Assembly (NCBI GenBank): GCA_030674185.1
Contig: CM060306.1
Coordinates: 47,025,716-47,089,715, forward strand
DNA: 64,000 nt
Reading direction: 5' to 3'
Source: Monoplex corrugatus
Lineage: Eukaryota > Mollusca > Gastropoda > Littorinimorpha > Ranellidae
Part shown: one piece after another, positions 1 through 10,271 of the stretch
Position numbering within the stretch: the first letter of the stretch is position 1
Layout: each line of letters starts with the position of its first letter
Translations under genes and position numbers: made by a program
Notes under the pieces: model-generated
What the model was told of the DNA's origin: nothing
Database searches by the model: none
The model's input: only the letters and a program-made list of their open reading frames with translations

Positions 1-652
1 GTGTAATAGAAGTTCTCTCATGCAAAATAACAGCAAATAATACAACATTGCTACAAGCTGATAAGTTTAAATATCTGGGAACAGTCATCTCACTAGATGG
101 CAGATGCATACTAGAAATAGCCAGCAGAACTGGCCGAGCTGAAACAGCATTCATGAAAACGAAAAGCATTCTTTTCAACAAATGCTTATCAATTATCATC
201 ATTAAGAGAGTTCTTTAGTATTAAATAGAACTGATACTGTTGTACAGATGCGAAGCGTGGATAGTCAGTCAACACACAAAGTCAGAATACGATTGATGCA
301 GCAGACATATGGTTTCTGGGAAGAATGTTAAGAGATCCATGGACAGTACAGAAAACAAACGAGACAGTCTTGAAAGTGGCAAAAACAAAAAAAAACATAA
401 ATGAAGAAGATTTGGAAAAGACAAATAACATTTATAGAACATTTTATTAGGCAAGAGAAATTTGATTACATAGTTACAACAGGAAAGCTGGAGGGAAAGA
501 GAGGACCAAGTAGACCCAGGGAGAAAAATTGGAAGGATTTCCAGAGTAGATGAAGACAGAAAGGGTGGGAGATGTACTTGCAGTGACAAAAGATAGATTC
601 GTATGGAGGGCCATAATCACCAACACCATGCAGCAGAGAACTTGATGACGAT
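1..652 (+). mobile_element. RTE-like LINE, decayed 3' fragment
   Basis: Frame-shifted translation recovers the C-terminal part of the RTE/BovB-like reverse transcriptase seen better at 2038-3534 and 38606-39766. It includes the KYLGTVIS stretch, a CEAW motif and the GRPR segment near the end. Several stops and frameshifts make it non-coding. It ends in a short GATGATG run, as do the other copies of this family. The 5' side is cut by the window edge. Confidence 0.8.
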
Positions 653-985
653 GATGAACAAGTACACAAATCTACCATAGAAGGAAATGGTAGGAGAGAT
701 CAAAGGAAAAAAAAAGCTACCTGATTAGCATTCTCCTCTCCCCCAGGATGAAAATGCAATTGTAGTTATATTATACATTGATTGATTTAAACAAACTGTC
801 TTGTCCAAAAATAAAACCTTCACAAACTTCTCGACATACAGCTCAAAGTTGAATCAAAGAGTGAAAAATCAATAGAAAGACGCAATTTGATCATCGGAAT
901 ATAGGACTGAAAAAGAAGTTGAAATTGCACGCAGCAAATAAATGGACGAAAATCGTTCAGTGACCAGATAAAATGTGGTCAAATT
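653..985. other. No gene seen
   Basis: AT-rich sequence after the RTE fragment. I see no coding potential and no counterpart in the opposite arm. The right arm has an RTE copy (40033-43245) at the equivalent place. Confidence 0.5.
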
Positions 986-1407
986 CAGGCTACACGTCCC
1001 ATTTCTTTGCGGAAAAATTAATATTAATGTTTGTTTCGTAGCTCATGAAAATGAAACCATACAATGACTGGACGTTTTCTATCACTGTTTGGTCATCTTG
1101 TATTTTCTGATTCACAAATTTCGAGTTGAACACATTTTCACATTGTGCTGAACTTAAAAAAGAAGAAAAACAAAAATGTCCATATGACATGTCAATGTTT
1201 TGCGATTCCTTGAACACAATTCCACAAACACCCTGTAATGATGTATCAAAGCAACTGAGGGGAAAAAAGACAGGTAATAAAGTGTACTCACAGAATGATG
1301 TCCAAGTAAGATGAAACAAACAGTTGGCTCTAGCTGTACGTGACATCGTTGCTTATCATCACCCTAACTCAGATCATTTCAGTCTGACATTGTCATGAAC
1401 GTTGCTT
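986..1407. repeat. Outer end of left arm of the inverted duplication
   Basis: The reverse complement of this block matches 35998-36374 and, beyond the RTE insertion there, 39975-40030. The right arm has about 200 extra bases (39799-39975) missing here. No gene is visible; the short open frames on both strands are not conserved in the other arm. Confidence 0.75.
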
Positions 1408-1509
1408 GCCAGTAATATATATATATATATGTATACATGTATATATGTATATGTATATAATATATATATATATATGTATAGATATGCATATCTATATATG
1501 TCATATATA

Positions 1510-1553
<44 letters not shown>
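1408..1553. repeat. (TA)n-rich tract
   Basis: Interrupted TA dinucleotide tract. The matching position in the right arm (35746-35997) is also TA-rich, so the microsatellite was probably present before the arms separated. Confidence 0.95.
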
Positions 1554-1555
<2 letters not shown>

Positions 1556-1557
<2 letters not shown>

Positions 1558-3552
1558 CTAAACCTTGGAATCTTAAAGACAGATGAAATGATACGTAAAA
1601 AATTTAATGTACATGTTCAAAACAAATTCAGTGCTCTGGAAGACGTTGGTGACAGTGAGGAACAATGGACAAAGTTGAGAAGTTCGATAAATGAAGATTG
1701 TGAAGAAATCCCTAAGGCAGATAGAAAAGGAAAAAAGAGCTGGGGGTGACTAATGAAATGTTGGGCTTGATGGAGGAAAGGAGGAGGGCAAAGAGAAACG
1801 AGGAGATCTATAGGAAGATAAACAAAGAAATCAGGGTATGTACAGACGAATTGAAGAAATTTTCCACAGGAAAAATACATGCACATCACCTGGTTGCTTA
1901 AAATCGAAAGATGGCACGGTTATCATGGAAAAATACGAAATACTGGACAGATAAGGAGAGTACATTAAAGACCTTTTTGAGGATGACAGAAACGAAGAAC
2001 ACATTATAAAAAAGAACTTTGAAGGACCCGACCTATAATGAAAGATGAAGTTAGAGCAGCACTGAAAAAGATGAAACCAGGAAAAGCCCCAGGATCAGAC
2101 AACATTACTACAGAGACGATTGAAGCTCTGGAGGAATTTGGCATAGAAAAAATAACAGTCCTCCCAAATGAAATTTATGACACTGGAAAAATCCCCAAAG
2201 ATATGCCAAAATCAATTTTCATCGCACTTCCAAAGAAGACAGGGGCTATAGAATGCGAACTCCATCGAACAATCAGTTTGATGAGTCATGTAACAAAACT
2301 CCTGTTAAGAATAATCATGATGAGGACAAGGAATAGAATCAAAAGAGAAATAACAGAAGAACAGTGTGGATTTGTAGAAGGGAAAGGAACTATTAATGCC
2401 ATATACATCCTAAGAATTATCATAGAGAGGTCAATTGAGATGAATAAGGATTTGTATTTATGTTTTGTTGACTATACCAAGGCTTTCGATCGGGTACGAC
2501 ATGAAGAATTGATCAACCAACTGGAGAGACTCAGTGTTGATGGAAAAGATCTACGAATAATCAGGAATATGTACTGGGAACAAACAGCTGCAATGAGAAT
2601 AGAAAACAATATAAGCTCTTTCCAAAACATCAACAGAGGAGTCAGACAGGGTTGTGTTTTGTCACCAGATCTGTTTTCACTTTACAGCGAAAACATCATG
2701 AGAAACCTAGAAGAAGACTCTGGATTAAAGGTTGGAGGGAAAATGATAAACAACATTCGGTACGCAGATGACACCGTGCTAATTGCAGAAAATGAAAGGG
2801 ACCTACAAAACCTTGTGAATATACTAGAAATAGAAAGCAAAGGTAAGGGGTTGGAACTAAACAACAGGAAGACTGAAGTCATGGTGATCAGTAAAAAACA
2901 TGAAATCCCCTCATGCAAAATAACAGCAAATGGCAAAATCTTGACACAGGTTAATAAGTTCAAATACCTGGGAACTGTCATTTCATCAGATGGCAAATGC
3001 ACATCGGAAATAGCCGGCAGAATCGGCCAAGCCAAAACAGCATTCAAGAAGATGACAAGCATTCTTACTAACGAATGCCTATCAATTAACATCAGAAAGA
3101 GAGTCCTTGAATGTTATATAGAACCAATACTGTTGTACAGATGCGAGGCGTGGACAGTCAACAAGCAAAGCCAGAGCAAGATTGAGGCAGCTGAGATGTG
3201 GTTTCTAAGAACGATGTTGAGAGTTCCATGGACAGCAAAGAAAACAAACGAGACAATCTCGATGGAGGCAGACACAAGTAGATCACTCATAAGGAAGATT
3301 AGGAAAAGACAGGCAACATTTATAGGCCATTTTATGAGGAAGGGGGATTTGGAGAACCGGGTCACAATGGGAAAGCTGGAGGGAAAGAGAGCACCAGGTA
3401 GACCCAGGGAGAGAATGCTGGACGGACTTGCAGAGTGGCTGGGGATGAGGAGGATGGGGGAGATGCTAGGGGCAACGAGAGATAGAGATGGATGGAAGTC
3501 CATGGTCGCCAACGCTATGCGGCAGGGCACCTGATGATGATGATGAGGAGGA
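1556..3552 (+). mobile_element. RTE-like LINE, 5'-truncated copy
   Basis: Begins inside the linker between the endonuclease and RT domains and runs to the (GATGAT)n tail at 3531-3552. The linker part (1557-2037) is broken by a stop, and about 75-100 bases present in the copy at 37467-38378 are missing. The RT part is open (see 2038-3534). It lies in a left-arm block (1556-6345) absent from the right arm, so it arrived after the arms diverged or was lost from the right arm. Confidence 0.88.
2038..3534 (+). CDS. RTE/BovB-type reverse transcriptase, 498-aa open fragment
   Basis: Encodes the RT and C-terminal part of an APE-type non-LTR retrotransposon protein, which copies element RNA into DNA at a nicked chromosomal target. 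Visible RT motifs are motif A with FDR (D145 and D151), motif B GVRQGC at 201-206 and the catalytic YADD at 242-245. They are followed by the C-terminal run with EAWTV, LRVPWTAKK and GRPRERMLDG. That C-terminal pattern resembles BovB/craniofacial-development-protein-2-like proteins, hence the RTE assignment, which is from recall. The endonuclease domain is absent because the copy is 5'-truncated, so it cannot move alone. The frame is uninterrupted, which makes it the best preserved RT of this family here. The ATG at 2038 is an internal methionine, not the original start. Confidence 0.88.
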   Translation: MKDEVRAALKKMKPGKAPGSDNITTETIEALEEFGIEKITVLPNEIYDTGKIPKDMPKSIFIALPKKTGAIECELHRTISLMSHVTKLLLRIIMMRTRNRIKREITEEQCGFVEGKGTINAIYILRIIIERSIEMNKDLYLCFVDYTKAFDRVRHEELINQLERLSVDGKDLRIIRNMYWEQTAAMRIENNISSFQNINRGVRQGCVLSPDLFSLYSENIMRNLEEDSGLKVGGKMINNIRYADDTVLIAENERDLQNLVNILEIESKGKGLELNNRKTEVMVISKKHEIPSCKITANGKILTQVNKFKYLGTVISSDGKCTSEIAGRIGQAKTAFKKMTSILTNECLSINIRKRVLECYIEPILLYRCEAWTVNKQSQSKIEAAEMWFLRTMLRVPWTAKKTNETISMEADTSRSLIRKIRKRQATFIGHFMRKGDLENRVTMGKLEGKRAPGRPRERMLDGLAEWLGMRRMGEMLGATRDRDGWKSMVANAMRQGT

Positions 3553-3605
3553 TATTACTGGCAAGCAAAGTTATTGATCTGAGTTAGGGTGATAATAGGG
3601 TCTAT
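3549..3605. repeat. Partial inverted copy of 1345-1408
   Basis: The stretch starting ATTACTGGCAAGCAA repeats, in inverted orientation, the sequence before the TA tract at 1345-1408, with about 21 bases deleted. The inverted pair brackets the TA tract and the RTE copy. Confidence 0.7.
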
Positions 3606-3924
3606 TAAATCTGCGTACAGTATAAAAAGATAGCGCTTAGATTTGATTTTATCGAGATTTTGCTATATAAATATTGTAATTATTATTATTATCATTATAT
3701 CATTCAGATTATGGAAGTACTTTGGATGAATTAACTGGCGTCTCAGACCTTCAAGGGCTGAACAACATAAAATAAAGTGATTTTTGTTGTGTTGTTAAAG
3801 CACCAGCAGTAAATAGATCTTATCATATTATCTAGCTTTAATATTTATTCAAACAAAGAGAGAAGCTGTTCTCAAGTTTTCTTCTCCCGCTATCTTTTTA
3901 TACTGTACACAGATTTAATAGACC
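3598..3924. repeat. Inverted-repeat element with 37-bp ends enclosing an L2-type tail
   Basis: The first 37 bases after 3598 and the bases at 3888-3924 are reverse complements with one mismatch by eye. About 250 bases separate them, making a potential hairpin or MITE-like unit of about 327 bp. The inner left flank carries the same 3' tail as the L2-like LINE (AGCGCTTAGATTTG through the ATT repeats, 3632-3700; compare 9631-9690). It could be a nonautonomous element with an L2-like tail or an inverted duplication of the flank of such a tail. No clear target site duplication was seen. Confidence 0.6.
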
Positions 3925-4552
3925 ATATATACATAATGTATCATGTGACGTTGCTCACTAACAATTTTAATCTACTTGTACACTGTTTCTTGTGGACTTG
4001 ACAATTTTAAAGAGACACCAAGAACTATTTAACTTTCAAAAGAAGTACGTCTGCGTTGCGGTCAAGTCTCATCAAAATGAATCTGCGCCTGGTTGATTCA
4101 GGTATGTAGATCAACAACTGTTTGGTCGATGTCAGTGTTTGTGCGTGTGCGCGCCTGAGTATATGTGAACAAAGTGTGTCAGTCAAAACGTCCCCTCACA
4201 TTGTTGTCTTTTCAATCCTGTCTACCCGTCATTGCAGCCTGTTGTAATGTATAGTTATCTTGGGATGTACTGATTCAACCTATTCAGTCTGCACACCACA
4301 AGACTCAAGTTCGTTCCAAGAGCATTGCACGTTTGACCCAAATCAGCACTGACTTGATCCACAGTAAGGCTAAGGGGTCAGTTGATGCTCTGTGACATCA
4401 GGTTATGTATTCACGAGTCTAATCTGTCAGTTGCAATTCTGGCCAGATGATTGGTTGTTTGACTAGCTGCTTAACATCGTTCTCTTCAGAACTAAAAAAA
4501 AAAGAACTGAGGTACAATTTTGTTTACATAGATAGAGAGATAGAGAATTAGG

Positions 4553-4596
<44 letters not shown>

Positions 4597-5224
4597 ACTG
4601 TTGTGATGGAGCAGGGTAAATTTGTCTTTGGTGATTTAGCGTGTGTCTTTGTACTTAACCTTAAGTATCAAACAAAGTAACTTTAAGTTAACCCCACAAT
4701 TTGCATGACCAGTCCTTGATCTTCCTTTCCATTTATCTGTCTGCATGGGTGTCACATGGAGAAAAAGGTGATGATCAGTAACAATCTCGAAGGTTTGAGG
4801 TGGAGAAATCCTGCGTAACATAGGGGTGTTTATCAAATCATCAATCGGTCTTCCTTGGTCTGCCTCCTGCAGTTAAATCCTGCTGATCTTTTATTTACAT
4901 GCTTGGTAAGCCAAGCGAGTTGTATTCTGGTCAGATGAACAAAACCATTTAATTTTCTGTTGATGAATGTGATGGTGACTAAGAAAGGATTGTCGTATGA
5001 CAGAATTAAGAAACTTCACTAACTATACAGCAGCGTCATAAACTGATCAAGTACACGTTATCTATTTTCCATTCTCATCAATCTACATAAAGGTCTTTGA
5101 TTTGTAGACTTTCATTTTTGACCTTAAAATTCGAGGCAACCAAAACTGTTTCTTCAAACAGAGAAGACCTTTAAAAGACAACAACAATGATATTTCCCAT
5201 TATGTAGTTAAGAAACAAGGGCGT
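3925..5224. other. No gene recognised; includes a (GA)n tract
   Basis: AT-rich sequence with only short chance frames. A GA dinucleotide tract lies at about 4557-4594. No counterpart was found in the right arm. Confidence 0.55.
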
Positions 5225-5840
5225 AACGATGACTGACAAGGGAAAATTAATAACAGTCGCCAATGTGGCTTGCTGGAATCATCAGTCAAGAGGAAACAAA
5301 GCCCGAAGTTCTGACAAGGACTGCTCAAGCAGTAACTGCTCTGGTAAACCTAAAACAAATATGGAAAGACTATTTGAAACTATGGTATGTTTTTGTGCTC
5401 TCCATCTTCTTATATGCATGCAAGACATTGTCTTTGACAGTGGAACTGTAGAAGATTCTGGAAATACAGATGAGATGCTTCAGAAGACTTCTCTTCATCT
5501 CTTGTACAATCTACATCACAAGTAACAAAGCGTGAAGAATAATGGACTAACACGTGATACATTTTGAAGACCCACTGTCCACAGTAAAGAAGAGATAACT
5601 CATATGGTATAATCATATAACAAGATCCAGCAAACTTTTATAGATCATTCTTCAGGAACTGGTATACAGGAAAAGGAAAATGGGTAGACAGGAGGAAATG
5701 GACCAGACATCATTACAGAATAAACAAGGGAGGGTGTTGCTGCAAGTATACACTCGTCCACAACAGGAAAAGATGGAAGCAACTAGTGCAGCCTTCATTA
5801 CAATGGTGGTCCTACAACCCTGGCAGACTGCAAGATCCAT
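5225..5840 (+). mobile_element. Second RTE-like LINE family, decayed C-terminal fragment
   Basis: Two overlapping frames give pieces such as EVLTRTAQAVTALVNLKQIW and LSIFLYACKTLSLTVEL, then QMRCFRRLL-like and KIQQTFIDH-like remnants. These match the post-RT region of a common invertebrate RTE-type LINE, where the usual form is SIFLYACESWTL. It is a different family from the copy at 36390-39783 but the same as 56560-58310. Frameshifts and stops make it non-functional. Confidence 0.72.
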
Positions 5841-6345
5841 AACCCAAAGGCTGTAGGTCCCATTACAGTAGGGGCTGAAGGGGTAGAGATTTCACAACTA
5901 CGGTGTCCTTTTTCTCGTCTTCTCTGTTTTGCTTGCCAGCGCTGACCAGGATTAGAACTCATTCGCAACTAAGTGGTCTGAAAGTTGCACATGCTACTCG
6001 AATAAAAATTGAACCATTGCAGTCAAACTGGAGGGAAGAAGCTCCACCTGTGCAAACGTTCACATCCTTATTTCTGTTTTAGCATGCATTCAGTCCTTAG
6101 ACAAGGACTGCTGATGTTGCTTTGTGTTTCCAGTGAACTTTTGATGTACTGTTGCACACGATAACCATGAGATAACGGAAATGTGGTGACAGCAATGACT
6201 ATAATGACGATGATTATGATAGTAGTGAGGCTTACAATGATGAAGACTATGGTGATGGTGGCCAATTTAGATGATGAAATATGAAAGAAACGGGATCAAA
6301 GAAAATGGAGTTTATTTCATGTGTTCATTACATGCTCAGAAACAC
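5841..6345. other. No gene recognised
   Basis: Mixed sequence with a GATGAT-like stretch near 6206-6262. Homology to the right arm resumes at about 6343. Confidence 0.5.
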
Positions 6346-6775
6346 TGTTGAGTCCCTGCACTTTACAGACAAATAAATAATTTTGATAAAGATGGTGGAG
6401 CTTGGAGTATAGTCAAGAGGGATTCATTGCACTCAGACAATTCCAAATGTGCTCTCACCAAATCCACCAGCAATTACATGACAGACTCCCTAAGCCTGTG
6501 CAAAACCCTACACATGGCAAAGGCTTGAAATGGGTTGGGAGGGAGGGACCTATAAACACTAAGCCAACACTACCAGACCACCAAAATGATTGAATCATTG
6601 AGATGGACGATGGACAATCCAGTTTTAATGCTGGGATGCAACTCAAGATAGGACCTCTTGAATCCACGGTTCTACCAAAAGAACCAAACAGTCCCCATAA
6701 AAAAACTGGCCCACTTGAGGATTGAACCTAAACCACTGTATTATGAGTATGGCACTCTAAACACTGAGCTGATGG
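6346..6775 (-). mobile_element. tRNA-derived SINE (left-arm copy)
   Basis: Read on the minus strand, it starts with a tRNA-like head. An A-box-like AGCTCAGTGTTTAGAGTGCC is followed by the B-box-like GGTTCAATCC, then a body of about 350 bp. Its right-arm counterpart is 35315-35745. Diverged relatives lie at 46020-46345, 46350-46560, 46815-47060 and 52385-52490. The RNA polymerase III promoter boxes are inferred from sequence only. Confidence 0.7.
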
Positions 6776-6819
6776 ATTATCTGTCTGTCTATCTATCTGT
6801 CTATCTGTCTATCTATCTG

Positions 6820-6854
<35 letters not shown>

Positions 6855-6870
6855 CCTAGATATCTATTTG
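6776..6870. repeat. (TATC/TGTC)n microsatellite
   Basis: Imperfect tetranucleotide tract at the head end of the SINE. The right arm has the matching GATA/GACA tract at about 35240-35312. Confidence 0.95.
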
Positions 6871-6879
6871 CCTGTCTCC

Positions 6880-7095
6880 CCACCCCCACCCCCACGGGGA
6901 TGCTGGGGGCTCTTTCAGTATGAATAATATCCCCACTCTCTGGAAATTCTGTGCTAGAAATTTCCTCTTTTCTGTCAATCTCTTTGTTTCTTTCTTCCTC
7001 CTTTGCTTTCTTTTTTTTCTATCAATTTCTGCCTTGCTGGTCCATTCACCTGTAAGTGTTCGATAAAGTCTTACATATTTTCTCTTAAGATTGAT
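6880..7095 (+). repeat. Unclassified dispersed repeat, copy a, first part
   Basis: Contains GGGGCTCTTTCAGTATGAAT and a pyrimidine-rich stretch ending near the L2-like insertion; the family resumes at 9700. The same sequence occurs at 34680-35245 (minus), 43480-43680, 45350-45550 and 47195-47400. No protein coding is evident. Confidence 0.75.
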
Positions 7096-7325
7096 AAGAC
7101 ATATCATAAACTCTCTGTCCAATCACAATATGACACAACATATTTCTGAACCAACCCATAAAAAAGGTCACATTCTTGACTGGATCATTTCTCGTGATCA
7201 CCACAATTCAGCTACTGACAACTGCCTAGTTCTTTTTTACCCGTCTAACTTCAGCCCTTCCATCTGACCACTCTGCAATTCTCTGTTCTCTTGACATTTC
7301 TCCTCCTTCCCGTACCACGCGCACA

Positions 7326-9152
7326 GTGACTCGACGCAATCTCAAATCTATTGACCTCTCCACATTTTCATCTGATGCCTCCCGCCTCCTTTCTGAAAAG
7401 TCACACAACCTTGCCGATGAATTCTATACTACTCTCCACCATCTTCTGGACACTCATGCTCCAGCCGCAACTCGTCTTTTACCTGACCGCCCCCCTACCC
7501 CCTGGCTCACTCATGAGATTGCCTGTGCAAAACGTGCCCGCCGCAGATCAGAGCGCCGCTGGCGCAAATCCAAACTCACTGTACACAGGCAACTTTTCCA
7601 AGCCTCTAAAACAAAAGTATCCACCCTCATTGCATCTGCAAAAACAAACTATTTCCAAACCAAAATCCTGAATGCCTCTTCTTCAAGAGAACTCTTTACA
7701 ACCATGAATCATCTCCTTGGCACACGAAAAGATTTACCTCTCCCAACAAAACACACAAATGAAGAACTCCCATCTGTATTCTCCAAGTATTTCACCACCA
7801 AAATACAAACTCTTCGTGACAGGCTTGACAGGACACCCTGTCAACCATGCCCACCTGACCCTTCCTTCTCTGGCACACCTCTTACTACTTTTACCCCAGT
7901 CTCACAAGAAGAAATTCTCAATACAATCAGATCCATGTCGTTCAAAACCTGCGAACTGGATCCTCTTCCAGGTTCTCTCTACTCTGACTGTCTCCCTACT
8001 CTCCTCCCATTCATCACTGACATCATCAACACTTCTCTTCAAACTGGAACTGTCCCAGATTCTTTCAAGTCTGCTATTGTTCACCCTCTCCTCAAGAAAT
8101 ACAATTTAGACCCAAATGAACTGAAAAATTACCGGCCTATCTCTAATCTCTCTTTCTTGTCAAAACTGCTTGAAAAAGTTGTCCTCAACCAGCTGAACTC
8201 TCACCTGTCTGCCAACAATCTTCTCAATCCTTTCCAGTCAGCCTACCGCCAGTGCCATAGCACTGAAACTGCCCTGCTACACATTCTCAACAATCTCCTC
8301 CTTGCAACTGATACTGGCAAAGTCTCTCTCCTCACACTCCTTGATCTGTCTGCAACCTTTGATACCATTGATCATGGTATTCTCCTTTCTAGACTTCATC
8401 ATACTTTTGGCATCTCTGACATTGCTCTCTCCTTTTTCACTTCATATCTGTCAAACAGAAAACAAACTGTTCTCATTAATGGCACTTACTCTCAACCTGC
8501 ATGCCTGACCTGTGGTGTTCCGCAAGGATCTGTCCTTGGCCCTGTTCTTTTCACTCTTTACACCTCCCCCCTGTCCACCATCATCAACTCCCACTCTATA
8601 AAACACCACTTCTATGCTGATGATACCCAACTTCTAGACAGTGACACACCAGACAATATACAGCGCCTCTTGACTCGCACCACTGAGTGTTACTCGGATA
8701 TTAAGAACTGGATGACATTCAATAAACTTCAGCTTAATGACAACAAGAGAGAAGCTATCCTCATTGGCACCCGTCAGAAACTTTCTCAGCTGCCTCCTCT
8801 TTCTCTCCCATTATGTAACACATCAGTCCCAATTTCTGATTCAGCTAAAAACCTTGGTGTCTGCATTGACTCTACCCTCTCCATGAACAACTTTGTTTCT
8901 CAAACTGCCAGATCTTGCTACTTTCACCTCCATCGTATAAGCTTGATCAGGAAGTATCTCTCTGTGGAAACAACTGCAAAACTCGTTCTCTCCTTCATAA
9001 TGTCTCGCATTGACTATTGCAATTCACTCCTGTCCGGTCTTCCTGCCTCCACCATTCACATCCTACAGCGCATTCAAAACAATGCTGCACGCCTTGTACT
9101 CAAAAAGAAAAAAGCTGACCACATATCTCCTCTCCTGGCACAACTTCACTAG
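7326..9152 (+). pseudogene. L2-like reverse transcriptase, interrupted by one stop codon
   Basis: Encodes the linker, RT and thumb regions of an L2/CR1-group retrotransposon protein. Diagnostic segments are HAPAATRLLPDRPPTPWLTH near residues 50-70, NYRPISNLSFLSKLLEKVV, the motif A region DLSATFDTIDH, motif B GVPQGSVLGP and the catalytic YADD at residues 430-433 (8613-8624). The frame ends at TAG (9150-9152) where related proteins have tryptophan in the LHWLPV motif, a single nonsense change. The same frame continues to 9455. The frame also extends upstream of 7326 (no true start there), showing 5' truncation. Apart from that stop, the frame is open for about 710 codons, suggesting a fairly recent insertion. 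Confidence 0.88.
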
Positions 9153-9455
9153 CTCCCTGTATCAAAGCGCATACAGTACAAACTAGACACCATGTGCTAC
9201 AAAAGCCTCATTAACGCAGCCCCCCATTACCTGTCAAGCCTACTTGAGATCTATGTTCCGTCACGTACCCTCCGCTCTGCCTCCGATCCTCTGACTTTTC
9301 GCTTTCCACGCACCAAGCTCAATACCTATGGTCCACGAGCCTTCTCTGTTTCTGGTCCACTTTCCTGGAACAAACTTCCTCTCTCTGTCCGTCAGCAACC
9401 TACTTTTGTCTCCTTCAAGTCCGCTCTCAAAACTCACCTTTTCTCCTCTGCATAA
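9153..9455 (+). pseudogene. C-terminal end of the L2-like protein, after the nonsense codon
   Basis: Continues in the same frame as 7326-9152. It encodes the conserved L2/CR1 C-terminus with RIQYKLDTMCYKSL, GPRAFSVSGPLSWNKLPLSV and SFKSALKTHLF. Function in this region is poorly defined; it follows the RT thumb. It ends with TAA at 9453-9455, followed by a 3' UTR of about 240 bp. Confidence 0.85.
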
Positions 9456-9699
9456 AATCCTGACCTCACCCATCCCCCTCTGTAGCCTGTCTCCACTCGG
9501 AGGGGAATCACATTGTAATATATATTTGTATATAATATGCTCTCTATAATTTTCCATTGCTTTTATTCTTTTTCCCCATTTATAGCCATGTGTAAGTGTG
9601 TGTGTGCGCGCGTGCGTAAGTGTATGTTCAGCGCTTAGATTTGATTTTTATCGAGATTTTGCGCTATATAAATATTGTAATTATTATTATTTATTATTA

Positions 9700-10035
9700 T
9701 AACAGGGTTCATGTGTTGGGTGCATTTTTGGCTCTTGGGAGGTGAGATATGCGGAAGAGATTTTAGGTGATTTAACCCGGTTTTCATATGTTTTGGTGTC
9801 ATTGGTTGTGTTTAAATTTGCATTTACATGTGTGTTTTCAATTCCCATACGATAGATTTGATGGAGTGGTCAGCACTGGGCCAGTCTCCTTGGATTGTGT
9901 GTGCTTGCGCATTGGTGTGTGTCCTTGTTTTTTTCCCTTTTATTCCTGTTGAAGTATGATGCATGTTTTGAAATGGTTATAGCCCTGATATGGCTCTTCT
10001 CAATCGGCTGGGCTTTAAACAAAACTAACAGTAAC
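9700..10035 (+). repeat. Unclassified dispersed repeat, copy a, second part
   Basis: Continues the repeat interrupted at 7095. It ends with GGTTATAGCCCTGATATGGC and GGCTGGGCTTTAAACAAAA, then runs into a microsatellite. Matches 34680-34990 (minus), 43680-44095 and 47390-47710. Confidence 0.75.
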
Positions 10036-10063
10036 AGTACCTATCTATCTATCTATCTGTCTA

Positions 10064-10098
<35 letters not shown>

Positions 10099-10173
10099 AT
10101 CTATCTATCTATCTATCTATCTGTCTGTATGTATGTATGTCGGTCTATCTATCTATCTCCCTCACTCTCTTCT

Positions 10174-10228
<55 letters not shown>
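10036..10228. repeat. (TATC)n, (TA)n and (CA)n microsatellites
   Basis: Compound tract: TATC units and TA at 10040-10140, CA at 10175-10228. The right arm has GATA units at 34440-34680 in the mirrored position. Open frames here are artefacts of the tract. Confidence 0.95.
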
Positions 10229-10232
<4 letters not shown>

Positions 10233-10271
10233 AAAGCGTGCGCGTGTGCACATACATACACACTCATACGC

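Larger units (their letters stand above)
7096..9699 (+). mobile_element. L2-like LINE, 5'-truncated, inserted in the left arm only
   Basis: Starts in the end of the apurinic endonuclease domain (frame from about 7139: THKKGHILDWIISRD), carries the RT and C-terminal region, and ends with a 3' tail. The tail has GCGCTATATAAATATTG followed by ATT repeats, of the kind seen on L2 elements. The right arm at about 35010-35030 has continuous sequence across this point (reverse complement CTTAGGATTGATAATTGGGT). This marks the insertion boundaries. It splits a copy of the dispersed repeat. Confidence 0.88.

Noticed and set aside
2682..3530. Antisense frames of 136 and 138 aa opposite the RTE reverse transcriptase
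   Set aside because: Shadows of the sense coding sequence; the same antisense frames appear opposite every copy of the family.
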